Part shown: positions 11,150-22,302 of the stretch, in pieces
Position numbering within the stretch: position 1 is the first letter of the stretch
Layout of the letters: the number at the start of each line of letters is the position of its first letter
Assembly: GCA_964036665.1 (NCBI GenBank)
Contig: OZ038529.1
Coordinates: 10,858,060 to 10,922,059 of the forward strand
DNA: 64,000 nucleotides
Direction of reading: 5' to 3'
Source of the DNA: Gordius sp. MW1
Lineage: Eukaryota > Nematomorpha > Gordioida > Gordea > Gordiidae
Notes under the pieces: model-generated
The model's input: the letters and a program-made list of their open reading frames with translations, nothing else
Told to the model about the DNA's origin: nothing
Database searches by the model: none
Program-made: the position numbers and the translations under genes

Positions 11150-11936
11150 AATGTTAATTGGCAATTCAGTACATTTACATAATAATATAGACAGTACTGA
11201 CAATTAAATTGAAGTTGTCGGCAGCTATATTTGTGTACCTATTAACAATTTAAGGGTTGATCATTTATTTAAAGTATTTGGCCATGTTTCTGTTATATAT
11301 GTGAATATATTTTGCTCTTTATTACTTAAAAAGTTGTATAGCCTATAGTTAGATAATATCAAACAAAAGGTGTCATCAAGAAGAACCTATTTTATTAAAT
11401 AAAATAAAGGAAACATATAACTACACTCTAATTTTTGTAAAAGTCACACAAAAAGTGAGACTGTGTTACTTTTTTAAGGTCTTATCAGCTGTTTACTTTA
11501 TGATGCAAATTTTTTGCGGACAATAAAATTACATTTTAAGACTAAAGGTGTCAGGTCTTAATGATTGAAAAAAAATTTGCACCTAAGTTAGTTAGTGCGA
11601 TATTGTTAATTCCTATCAGACGATTAAAAATCTATTCAGTAAACGCCTTTGCAATGAACTTAAACGTGCCAATACCACATTAGAACTTAATGATTTGCGC
11701 GTGTTTATCGACGAATGCTATTTTTAATTTTTTTATGTTCCAATTATCTGATTACCTTTTTAGTTAGACAAATACCACATTAGTCCTGACACGTATCACG
11801 TTAGACAACTTTTGATTTCTTTTTTATTGTCAATTTCTTATATTATAGGAATATATTTTGTAAAAATAGTGATTTCTTCTTGAATGTAAAAAAGTGCAAT
11901 ATTAAAAATTTTATTGGCAAATCTGGGATATATCGC
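11150..11936. other. AT-rich intergenic sequence
   Basis: Upstream of the RPAP2-like start. I see no gene, clear promoter element or repeat family in it. Confidence 0.4.
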
Positions 11937-12255
11937 ACCAAGGATGGGTAGGGGGGGGGGGGGGCAAAACACCCCCCCCCCATCTCCCCTCTGGTGAGAA
12001 AGAAGATAAAAAATAAGGGGGGGGGGGGGGCAAAACGCCCCCTCTCCCCATTTCCCCTCTTGTGAGGAAGAGGATAAAAAATAAGGGGGGGGGGGGGGCA
12101 AAACACCCCCCCCCATCTCCCCTCTGGTGAGAAAAAGGATAAAAAATAGGGGGGGGGGGGGGGGGTAAGAGGGTAAAAAATAAGGGGGGGGGGGCAAAAC
12201 ACCCCCCTCCCATCTGGTAAGAAAGAGGGTAAAAAATAAGGGGGGGGGGGGCAAA
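11937..12255. repeat. Tandem array of about 65-bp units with G/C homopolymer tracts
   Basis: About five units, each made of a run of 10-16 G, GGCAAAAC, a C run, CATCTCCCCTCTGGTGAGAAAGA and GGATAAAAAATA. The unit is the same one that fills the foldback element at 45991-47080, so this is probably a fragment of that family without its terminal inverted repeats. Apparent proline-rich open frames are an artefact of the C runs. Confidence 0.8.
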
Positions 12256-12855
12256 GTTCTTAATTTATTTATGAAATATAAAATATGATTAAAATTGTAA
12301 TTTTAACAAATAGCAATTCAATTTACTATCTGCTCGAATTTACTGCTCGAGCTCCTGCTAAATTTTTTAACAGATTTGGCTGCTTCGACTAACCTCTCGA
12401 GCATTTTTACGTGCTACTGTTAAAACTATTGCACCGAGCAGCTAGCACTCATTGTGTTAAACTAGCATATTACCCAGCTAGTGTTCGTGCTCGCGTTTTT
12501 AGTTGAAGCTACTTAGCAATTTATCAACTATACTAAAAACTGACATTAGAAATACAATGCCTAAGAATAGATTAAATGGATTGGCTTTATTGACAGTTCA
12601 TCGGGAGTTAGCTCCTACTCCCGATGAAGTTCTTAAAATTTTTGAAATTTCCCCCCCCCCCCCTTTGAGAAAATCCTGGCTACGCGCCTGGGGTTAAGGT
12701 TCTGGGTAGTGTTTTATGTCAGCGTTTTAGGTCAGGGTTAGGATTAGATGCACATCAAATTCCCTTCCCATTTGAGACTTAATTTTTCGTGATATTCAGT
12801 GTGGCATTTTGGACTGTGGCATTTTGAACCCAATTCGGTCGACCATTGATTTAGG

Positions 12856-12905
12856 TCGACTCAACATAAACAGACCAAAGCTTTGCTCTGTTTATGTTGA
12901 GTCGA
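12856..12905. repeat. Near-perfect 50-bp palindrome
   Basis: TCGACTCAACATAAACAGA (12856-12874) is repeated exactly in inverse at 12887-12905. The 12-nt centre contains the palindrome CAAAGCTTTG, so almost the entire 50 bp can form one hairpin with a single C:C mismatch on each side. It is surrounded by degenerate GGTCGAC/GTCGACC motifs out to about 13000. Confidence 0.85.
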
Positions 12906-13381
12906 TTGGTCTGTTTCTTAGTCAACCTCTAGGCTTCATAAAATTTGAAATACAGACCAGAGTCGACCGATAGTTTTAGTTGAACCAAAGGTCGACCAAA
13001 CAAAACCCAGGTCTTTTCACGACACTAGGTCAGACAAAGTAGAAGCAAATAATGGCCAATTTGCAGGGAAATATTTAGCCAACTTCGCAATTATTCGTTA
13101 GTGACAACCTAGACAAGTTACCAAAAGAAATTTATATAAAGGTAATCAGTCAGGCTCTCAAAAAAAATATAATTTGGGCTCGGGTAAAGTCGAAAAATAT
13201 GCCAACCAGTAATCATTAGCAAGTTTATAAGCGAAATCAATATAAATGTCTTTTGCAAACGCTTAAGTCCACAGCCAGTAAAAATCCGTATAAGTTTCCA
13301 CAGCAATTATTAAAAAAAATTAAAGTTGGACAGGATGGACGGACAGACATGTTAAATGGAAGGACGCACAATCAAAATCGA

Positions 13382-13502
13382 GCCCATAAATTGCATAGCA
13401 ATTATTAAAAATATAATAAATAAAAAATAGTGCCATATATTTAAAAATCTAAAAATAAATACTTCGTATAAATGTATCATATTTGCTATGCAATTTATGG
13501 GC
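13382..13502. repeat. Short inverted-repeat element
   Basis: GCCCATAAATTGCATAGCAA (13382-13401) is matched exactly in inverse at 13483-13502, with about 80 bp of AT-rich DNA between. The same 20-mer recurs near 15198, at the far end of the minisatellite block, so it may be the terminus of a larger composite unit. Confidence 0.7.
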
Positions 13503-15236
13503 GAGAAAGGTGGGAAGGGGCGAGAATGCCTATAGGGGGGTATTAAATGCCTAATGATTAATTAATTATTTATACAAATTTTCCATTATAGGCAAAATGT
13601 AATAAAGGCAAAATGTAATATAGGCAAGGGTTAGGGTTAGATTTAGTGTTTGCATCTAGTTGCGTATTACATTAATTTTTATGGCCTTTAGTGATTATGG
13701 GTCTAACAAACATTATATTATAAAACAACACAATGTTAAGAATTTGCAGAATTGTTGGGAGAAATTTTTTGTTGAATTTGAACAATTTTTAATTAAAAAA
13801 ATTAAAAATTTGGCCAATGGTCACTTTTTCTCTATTGGTCAGTACCAACAGATACTCTATAAGTCAATGATAGCCAAAAAAACGGAAAAAAAAATTTTGA
13901 TGCTCACTTTGGCCAATGGTCATTTTTTTCCATTGGTCAGCAGCCAGCACACGGTAAAAGTGGATATAAATTCATAAGAGTAAAAAAAAACGAAAAAAAA
14001 ATTTTAGAATCACATTTTGGCTAATGGTCATTTTTTCCATTGGTCAGCAGCCAGGACACGGTAAAAGAGGATATAAATTCATGATAGTCAAAAAAAAACG
14101 AAAAAAAAGTTTTCGAATCACATTTTGGCCAATGGTCATTTTATTCCATTGGTCAGCAGCCAGCGGACGGCCAAAAAGTCATAATAGCAATGGTAGGAAC
14201 AGGAACAATCATAATAGTCAAAAAAAACGAAAAAAATAATTTCGATTCACATTTTGGCCAATGGTCATTTTTTCCATCGGTCAGGAGCCAGCGGACGGCC
14301 AAAATGTCATAATAGCAATGGTAGTAACAGGAACAATCATAATAGTCAAAAAAAACGAAAAATAAACTCGGATTCACATTTTGGCCAATGGTCATTTTTT
14401 TCATTGGTCAGCAGCCAGCGGACGGCCAAAAAGTCTTATTATCAATGATAGTAACAAGAACAATCAATCATAAGAGTCAAAAAAACTCCGGGATTCTAAC
14501 CCAAAAACTAGTTAAATTGTATAGCAATTAAAAGTAAACAACTTTTATTTATGTTTATTATATAACATTGGTCAGCAGCCAGCGGACGGCCAAAAATTCA
14601 TAATAGCAATGGTAGAAACAGGAAATCATAATAGTCAAAAAAAAGGAAAAAAATAATTTCGATTCATATTTTGGCCAATGGTCATTTTTTTCATTGGTCA
14701 GCAGCCAGCGGACGGCCAAAAATTCTTATTATCAATGATAGTAACAAGAACAATCATAAGAGTCAAAAAAAACTCTGGGATTCTAACCCCAAAACTAGTT
14801 AAATTGCATAGCAATTAAAAAGTAAACAACTTTTATTTATGTTTATTATATAACTAGTTAAATTGCATAGCATTAAAAGTAAACAACTTTTATCTATGTT
14901 TATTATATAACAAAAACTAGTTAAATTGCATAGCAATTAAAAGTAAACAACTTTTATTTATGTTTATTATATAACTAGTTAAATTGCATAGCAATTAAAA
15001 GTAAACAACTTTTATTTATGTTTATTATATAATAGATAATTTAACAAATCTTATATATAACAACACACCGAGGGAGATAGAGATGAGGGGGTGGGGCACC
15101 TCTTTCTCATGCATTAATTTAAAAAAGCGATAACCTAATATACCCAATGCAAATAGATAGGGAGGGTAACGGACAACGGACGGACACCAAAAAACGAGCC
15201 CATAAATTGCATAGCAATTAATAAATTGCATAGCAA
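13464..15236. repeat. Minisatellite block 1 (about 110-125-bp units)
   Basis: A unique leader (ATTTGCTATGCAATTTATGG, GGGTTAGGGTTAGATTTAG) is followed by at least six units from about 13810 to 14720. Each has GGCCAATGGTCATTTTT, TCCATTGGTCAGCAGCCAG, GGACGGCCAAAA and an A-rich tract. CCAATGG and CCATTGG form a small inverted repeat in every unit. The block is paralogous to 43102-44247. Confidence 0.85.
14788..15034. repeat. Tandem array, about 58-bp AT-rich unit
   Basis: Four head-to-tail copies containing AACTAGTTAAATTGCATAGC followed by AATTAAAAGTAAACAACTTT and a TTATTTATGTTTATTATAT tail. One copy has lost two bases. Confidence 0.85.
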
Positions 15237-15239
15237 TTA

Positions 15240-16795
15240 ATAATATATTATTTTATTCCTAATCTATTTTAGAAATCAGTTATTTCCGTTAATATAATTT
15301 AAATATAAATCAAATTTTTAAGACATCTTTACGGTTCTTTTATGATTTATATAAAGCTATAAAACACTACATACTAAGGTTAATTTAATTTTATTTATAC
15401 GGCTTTTCAAAAAAATGCAATTAAGACTATGAAAAACCAGGTACGATATTTTTATTTCAGCGCTGATAGCACTTGCGCTTACAAAATGTTTTGTTATATA
15501 AGGGGACGCGTTCTTCTCCATAACTAAAGGATGCAAGCTGGGACGGCGAGTCGTAAACAAAGTTTCTGCAAATTTATCTTCAACAAATCAGCTAGATTAT
15601 TGTTAAAGTCACTTTAAAATAGGGCTTCTTTCAGTCGATCGAGTGTTTTGCAATTTAGATGCAAACCATTAAAAAATTTTAGTCCAAATGAATATGGTCC
15701 AGTTTAAAAATTTTACTGGTAACTCTGTTTATCTTTAGGAAAAGATGGGGTCATGCAAAAAAATGTGAACAAATTGTTCGGGATTTAAATTTTAATCCTC
15801 ACTCTATTCAGATTTTTCATTTTTCAATAAAAAAAGACCTTAAATAACAAGATTCAAACGGTTTTTTTATTATTAAAATTTTTTCATTATCTTAGTGTTC
15901 AGTATGGGCGTATGGCGGGTATCACGGCAAATTAAATGGAAGGGAGCGAGCATTTTCTATCATTAAACAAAACACATCCGTTGTAGTAAAAACCATAATT
16001 TTCTCTCACGAAATTGGCTCTCACGTTAGCCAAATAAAGTAATTACTGCATTTACATTGGTGTGATTAATGTTTTGTCCAAGCAGGTCATAATCCCCATC
16101 TGTTTATGGTCAGGACCCCTACCTTAGCTTGTACTAATAAAAGATAACAAAGCAGTTCCGATGCACTACAATATTATTAAATTTCACATAATTAGAGAAA
16201 CAACGGTAAGTCTTTGTTATTTTTATTAAATTTTGCAATGTATAAAAAATACAGTCAAGTAATTATTAATTCAATTTGTAATCCTTTGGTAAAAATTTTA
16301 ATACTCTAAAATCAATTATAAATCACATAGGGAGGCCATTCCATCTATTCTCCATTTGAAAAGTTTCAAGGTTACCATTAACTTATAGCGAAAAGTCTTA
16401 TTAAAATGAAATCTCCTTAGTAGTAAATGTGGAACATTTGATAAAAATCAGAATTCAAGCGTTTATTTACATACAATTTAATAGAACTCTAACTCTAATA
16501 CTATTTCTTTATTTACCGCGACCTTGATAAATGTCAGAATTAACATTGTTTTTTAATTCGTGTTATAAAACAATTATAGATATGCAACGGGTATTATGGC
16601 CTAATTATTTTAATGTCGGAACTCGCTTTTTTGTATTTGGACACTATTTCCTTAAACTATAATTCTAAAAAATAGTTTAGATTTAAATATTTGAATATTT
16701 ATAGTAATTTTTTTTGTATAAATAATATATTAATTTAATTTTAAATATGGCTAAATAGATCTTATACAATTTTTTTTACCAGTGGCCCAGCGGAT
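15240..16795. other. AT-rich intergenic sequence
   Basis: No gene recognised. A TATATAAG motif at about 15494 on the plus strand is followed by GC-richer sequence (15505-15560), which could be a lone promoter and first exon, but there is no supporting downstream coding exon. Confidence 0.35.
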
Positions 16796-16801
16796 GAAAC
16801 T

Positions 16802-16985
16802 TAGAGTCCTGCATGGGCCAGTAAACCCATCAACCCGCCCAGCCCAGCCCAGCCCAGCCCAAGATGGGCTGGGCTGGGTCGAGGAAAATAAATATTTTAA
16901 TGGGCTGGGTTAAGTGATTAATATATTTTAATGGGCTGGGTTGGGTTGGGCCTAAATAAATTTGATGGGCTGGGCTGAGAATTGT
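16802..16985. mobile_element. Partial hAT-like element with GGGCTG arms
   Basis: A left end ACTTAGAGTCCTGCATGGGCC resembles the TAGAG-CCTGCA ends of the elements at 8099 and 17561. It is followed by AGCCC tandem repeats and then the inverted GGGCTGGGCTGGG motifs. No matching right terminus or target duplication is seen. Confidence 0.5.
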
Positions 16986-17552
16986 TGAATAATAAAAATT
17001 CAATTTTAAAATTAATATATTAATTCAAATTCTAATTAGGTTTTGCAATTCTAACTTTTAATTAACATCAAGGAGGTCACGGTTTAGCCCGGAAAATCTA
17101 GAATCCATACTATACATCTATCATAATCTAAAACCTGGGGGTATTTAAAAATTTGATAAGCTATATACTTTTAATTATTTTAAAGGTGAACCAATGGAAA
17201 TTGAATTATTAAAAGATGGAATTGAAGCAAGTAATTAGTTACTTGTTTTTAAAACTTTTTGCTCCAAACAATACCTTTAGTATTAAATAGGTATGTAATA
17301 TGTAAGTTATTCTATATAATAAAGAAAGTTTTCAATGCTAGGGCTATCATTCATTTATTTTGAATCATGTGTAGAAAAACGAAAAAAAGTAGAGCCTTTG
17401 CAACTTCATCTAATTAAAGTTCTTTAAATATTACTTAATAAAATGCTAATTCGTTGGCTTGTTTGAGAAAATCAAAGCACCAACCAGCCTCGTATGTGCA
17501 TCGTTATGGACACGAGTTAAATTTGGTATTCATCTGAAAATAGTATTTTTAG
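16986..17552. other. AT-rich intergenic sequence
   Basis: Nothing recognisable in this stretch between two hAT-like elements. Confidence 0.4.
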
Positions 17553-17560
17553 TGCACAGG

Positions 17561-18169
17561 TAGCTGCTGCAAAATGAAATTTCTTCGGCCTGAGCCCGAC
17601 TTATCAGTTTTTATTTTGCCCGAGTCCGGCCTGAGCCCGAAAGACATTTTTATTTTTGGCCCGACCCTATCCCAACCCGATTATTCAAATAAATTTTTAA
17701 AAATTATATGTTTGAAAACTATTTCACCATCAAAATATAAAATGCATTAGATCGTTATTACTCGTATTAACAACTAGGATAACTTTGAAATAAAAAATCC
17801 ATTTTCACTCTTTGCAATTTATTCAGCTAATCATTTAAAACTAAAAATCTAACTTTATAAAATATATTTTATACAATTCAAAATAAAAAACCGTTTGAAA
17901 TGTTTACATATCTTATTTATAAAGTTGTTACAGCTACTATAAATCTATTTAAAAACTAGAATAAGATTTGAAATTCAGGATTCTTATATTATAATAGACA
18001 GGGCGAGAAAGCGGAAGTTTGGAAGCTATATAATGTACGCTGTGCGAAGATAATTATTTAATATCGAGTTGAGTTTAAATCATATTTTATAACAGATTAG
18101 TTTCCTTTAGTTCAATTCGGGGCGGCTCGGGCCTCGGGTTGGTCTTCGGGTCGCCTGTGCAGGTCTCTA
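17561..18169. mobile_element. hAT-like non-autonomous element, second copy of the GCCCGA family
   Basis: A perfect 8-bp target duplication TGCACAGG flanks it (17553-17560 and 18170-18177). Ends: TAGCTGCTGCAAAATG and, inverted, TAGAGACCTGCACAGGCG. It shares arms and AT-rich middle with 8099-8759 (for example AATGCATTAGAT and GATAATTTATTA-type tracts) at moderate divergence. Confidence 0.85.
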
Positions 18170-18530
18170 TGCACAGGGCATATAATTTTGTTTTGTAACT
18201 TAGCTGTTCACAATGAGGGTTGAAATGATGGATATTGAAATGGACGAGCAAACTAAAATGAGTGATTGAACTTTGGCAATCCAAATTGTCGTAAATCTTT
18301 AGAAGGGTCAAAAAACATCGAACAAATAGCTCTTTATATATTTTTTTGCCACAACTTAAGCATAAATTATTTCATTTATTTCGATCTGTTCAGAAATTGT
18401 AAAATAAATCAAAGCCCCAATCTCTATATAGAACAATAACAGCTTTTATAGTTTAAAATCAAGACACCAGATTAAAGATCATAATTTATAACAATTAACA
18501 TGCCAAAAGACATTGCGTTATAGTTAGCAT

Positions 18531-19661
18531 TACGCCTCCGGATTTCGAATCTAATCGAATATTTTTGGTATTCGATTCGGATTCGAATGTTTTCTCAAAA
18601 TAAAATATTCGATTCGAGATTCTTTGAATATTAAAATTAAGATTCGAATTCGATTCGAAAAAAATTTAAGGATTCGAATTCGATTCGAATATAAATTTAT
18701 TATTATTAAAAACACATTAAAAAGGCTACTATTTATTTTAATTTGCATATACATTTGAAAAACTTATTTGAAAGATATTTAAAAAAATAATACACACATC
18801 GAAAATAAAAATATTAAGGCGAACAAAAAACTGACCATATGTGTAAGACAATCAAGAACCGTTTTTAGCCAACTTTTAAGGCAAATTATTTTTCTAACAC
18901 TTTCATCCTTAAACGATTGCTTGTGTTTATTCAATAAATTGGTTCCGGTTGAAAATATTATTTCGCACGGAGGTAAATGATCCAGGTATAAAGAGAAGAT
19001 TTTTTGTTAATTTTTGGATGTCTGGAAAACGACGTTGATTCGATTTCCACCATTGTAAAGGCTCAACTTTGGAGACCACACGTGGTTGTGCATAAATGTC
19101 AATGAAGACTTCGACTTGTCGCTCTTAATAGACGATCCAGTGTTGCTACCTCGCTAGTTAATACAAAATCTGGCTGACTTCCTATAGCAGTTTCCAAGTC
19201 ATCTTTAATTTCTCTATATGCCATGTACTGGCGATAAACACTCAAATTTTGAGCTTAAATCGAACCCACTCGCTTATAAGACTATCTTCTTATTGAATGC
19301 TATATATCTTTAATTTTCTATTTGGCCATTTTGCCAGCCTGATTTTTTATGCCTGGTTGATAATATACCTTTAGTCCATAATTTAATTTAATTGTGATCC
19401 TCGTTCTCCATAACTTATGTAAGTTTGAAAAATATTAAATCAAACTTTTTCAAATTGTAGCAGGAAATAACTAAAATGCGGTAAGATAAAGATAGCTAAA
19501 TATTTGAATATGGTCTGTATAAATTAAACTTTAAAAAAATAAAATTCTATTTTTGATTCGATTCGGATTTTTGAATCCTAGCAGCGTAAATATTCGATTA
19601 AAAACTTACCCATAAGAATTCGAATTCGGATTCGATTCGAAATCCCTTCCCCAGAGGCGTA
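18531..19661. mobile_element. hAT element with GATTCGAA arms and a transposase remnant
   Basis: A perfect 8-bp duplication GTTAGCAT flanks it (18523-18530 and 19662-19669). Ends: TACGCCTCCGGATTTCGAAT on the left and, inverted, TACGCCTCTGGGGAAGGGAT on the right. Each arm carries repeated GATTCGAATTCGATTCGAA. The minus-strand interior contains a decayed hAT C-terminal domain, which ties this architecture directly to the hAT superfamily. Confidence 0.88.
18850..19110 (-). pseudogene. hAT transposase C-terminal (dimerisation) fragment
   Basis: Minus-strand translation across frame breaks gives EPLQWWKSNQRRFPDIQKL, then NLLFIPGS, and finally LLNKHKQSFKDESVRKIICL. This is the usual hAT pattern of 'P-l-WW' followed by 'a-L-a...P-as-...ErvFS' and 'k-R..L......l.fLk'. 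At least two frameshifts are needed, so it is not functional. Confidence 0.7.
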
Positions 19662-19669
19662 GTTAGCAT

Positions 19670-19834
19670 AAGCTTAGCCAAGGGGAGCAGGGATGGGCGG
19701 CTGCCCCCCTCTAAATCCAAAAATTTGTTGAAAATTTATTAAAATTATGGTAAAAATTTTAAGAATGATCCTTTTACCCCTTCCTAAATCATTATTGCCC
19801 CTTTCTAATCCCTATGATAGCTTAGCTAAGCCCA
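19670..19834. mobile_element. CATGGGCGTAGCC-family MITE (family A), edge of copy altered
   Basis: The interior (GGGAGCAGGGATGGGCGGCTGCC, TTATGGTAAAAATTTT, CCCTTCCTAAATCATTATTG) matches the family at 57746. Its left terminus abuts the duplication of the hAT insertion at 18531, so that element inserted at or next to this copy. Confidence 0.6.
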
Positions 19835-20837
19835 TTATAGTAAGGCGCATATGAAAATCTTTTAGGCGGCATGAAAAGCTGAAAATATTAATATTATTTA
19901 GATTTTTAGCATAAAAATTTTGACAGCACTGTTGTATTACCCAAATATTAATAAAATTTTATTAAATATAAATTAAAAAAATTAGAAATCAATTGCAAAG
20001 TACAAAAAACTTTTCCTCTTTTTTCCGACAACTCTTATTTAGTGAATTAATTAGTCGTTATAATATAAAATTTTCCACACGCCGAAATCGTAAGGCATTA
20101 GTAATTTCATCATAACTCCTTTTCGAGAATTTCTTTTTTGCCGATTTTTATTATTTAAAAAATTAACCCTCCTTCCTATTTTACTATAATCTCATGCTCG
20201 ATGGTGTTAGTGTTTAGAGGTATCTTAGTTCTAAATAATTTTCTTTAATAAATCTGAAAAATCGACTTCCTTTTGACTAAACTCAAATTTTAATTAGTTT
20301 AAGTCCATATATTTTAAATTTTATCGTTATATTTAATTTTATATTATTAATTGCTATGCGATTGTAGCTTAATAATCATACTATAGAAAAAATTCTTATA
20401 TCATAATAAATATAATATAACCTTTTGATAGTCTTAGCCATAAATAAGTTATAACTATTGTCATAGTGTTCCCTATTTAATTGAGGTTTAATAAATGGTG
20501 CTTTTGTTTTTATAAAAAAAAATTATTTTCTGTAAAGATTAAGTGTTATTGCTGGGATATGACCACAACACATAATCGAGAACGAGAATTGAAATAACAT
20601 TAAATATTAATAAAATCATCATTTTTATTATTTAATTTTACTAATATATAATTCCACACAAACCAATATTTAGCATAAAAGAAAAGTGACAATTAGATTG
20701 CAACGCTTAAAAAATTATTTAAGGCCACCATTTAACCCTTTTCACCCGAGTGAAATTTATTCCGGCTCGATGAGGGTAATAAGCCAGCTATACCCCTGAA
20801 TTTATCAACTGAGACAATATCAAGCTCACCACCATTA
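19835..20837. other. AT-rich intergenic sequence
   Basis: No gene or repeat family recognised. Confidence 0.4.
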
Positions 20838-20845
20838 AAAACATT

Positions 20846-21181
20846 CATGGGCGTACCCAGGGGAGTGGGCAGGTTAAAAAAAATTTTTTCAATACAAAAC
20901 CCTTAGAAATTAAAAAAAAAAATGTTTTGCCCCCCCCCCCTAATTAGCCAGAGGGGGGCAGGGGGTACGGCAGCCCGCACTGCCTAATTAGGGGAGTTGC
21001 TTTTTTTTGGTCGCCGAAAATTTTTTGGATAGTGAAGGACCTTTTTTTGCGCTCAGAATAATTTTTGAACAGTCGAGACCTTTTTCTCTCAGAAAAATTT
21101 TGAATAGTCAAGCGAGACCTTTTTTTTTGCTCTCAGGGAAAATTAAATAATCTCCCCCCCCCCCTAATTCAAACGCCCATG
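20846..21181. mobile_element. hAT-like MITE, CATGGGCGTAC family (family B)
   Basis: An exact 8-bp duplication AAAACATT flanks it (20838-20845 and 21182-21189). It begins CATGGGCGTACCCAGG and ends CAAACGCCCATG. The interior contains C runs, CCCGCACTGCCTAATTA and three TCGAGACCTTTTTTT-GCTCTCAG blocks. It does not encode protein. Confidence 0.85.
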
Positions 21182-21189
21182 AAAACATT

Positions 21190-22200
21190 TAATACTTTAT
21201 TGCAATATAAGCAACGTCTTTTAGCTTAAATTACACTACAGATAAACCACATCCCCTATTTCAAGAAGTTAAGGACCTTATGATTCGACAACAACCTTAA
21301 ATTAATGGGAATCAATTAAAACTTTTGCGATTGCAAATTTTTTTGAAACATTGCTCTTCTATCCCCTACTTATTACCCTTTTATGTTTTTAAATTCGTTC
21401 GTAAAATTTAAATAGCCTTTCACTAAATTGTATAATTGACGAGCATGCGCCAGATATCGCACAAGTGTATTACATAAAATATATACTTAGAGATTTGGTA
21501 GAGTAAGTAAACATTAGTAGATAAGGGCTAGAGTACAGACAACATCATTAAATTATAAAGGCTTCACTTGACCTGAGCTTACATTAGATATTTATAAATT
21601 ACAAACCAGCTACTATCCCTTTAATTTAATTGATATCAACCAACGGTAAAAATTATCTGATACAATATTGCACGTATGTCTATAATTAATAACAACGCAT
21701 GTTCCAAGTGTCTCATGATGCTGTTTAATCCATTAGGGTTAAATGGAGTGTGTTTAAAACATATGTTATCTTTCATGGATATTGTTATTATAATTAAAAA
21801 TATACAACTAGAATACACATACGATCTCATCATTCACACATGGTTTTAGAGTTTTTAGCACTAATGCAGGGCAGGGGATTTGAAAATGAAGGTCCACTGA
21901 TACTAAACCCTCCTCAATTGTAGTCTTACCAAATCGCGCGCACATGTATTGTTGGATGAGAGGAGGACATATCGTATATTGCTGTTATTATATTTGTAAT
22001 GTATTGTGTGGGGTATTATCCGTGACCTGACACGTATTATCAAAAACACACGCAGGCAGCATTGGTCAACCATCCATCAATAACACAAGTGCTATGGCCT
22101 GCCTGCGCCCTTCTACACATTACGTTTTCTAAAAGCTCTATTGTCCTGCCCCTAACATGTGCTGTAAGGGTACCACAGAAAGGCTATTCATGTCTGTATT
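21190..22200. other. Upstream flank of the carbonic-anhydrase-like gene
   Basis: No coding sequence recognised. The last 200 bases are less AT-rich than the surroundings and lead into the TATA box at 22206. Confidence 0.4.
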
Positions 22201-22205
22201 AACCT

Positions 22206-22239
22206 TATAAAACGTCGAGATCACGAACTAAGATCATTC
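22206..22239 (+). promoter_or_regulatory. TATA box and initiator of the carbonic-anhydrase-like gene
   Basis: TATAAA at 22206-22211 is followed 30 bases later by TCATTC (22234-22239), a match to the arthropod initiator TCAKTY, with the A at 22236 as likely start of transcription. This leaves a leader of about 67 nt before the ATG at 22303. Confidence 0.65.
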
Positions 22240-22302
22240 TTAGATTTTTTTTTATTCTCTTTTTTATTTTCATCCCTCAAACTCTACAATTTAATAAAAG
22301 AC

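Noticed and set aside
11838-12254. Overlapping proline-rich open frames
   Set aside because: They arise from C runs in a tandem repeat and have no start, splice or family support.
13625-13650. Telomere-like GGGTTAGGGTTAG
   Set aside because: Only two copies are present and the same sequence recurs in the paralogous block leader, so it is part of that repeat.
13810-14720. Regularly spaced repeats that might suggest a CRISPR array
   Set aside because: The whole unit is repeated, including the would-be spacers, and the genome is eukaryotic.
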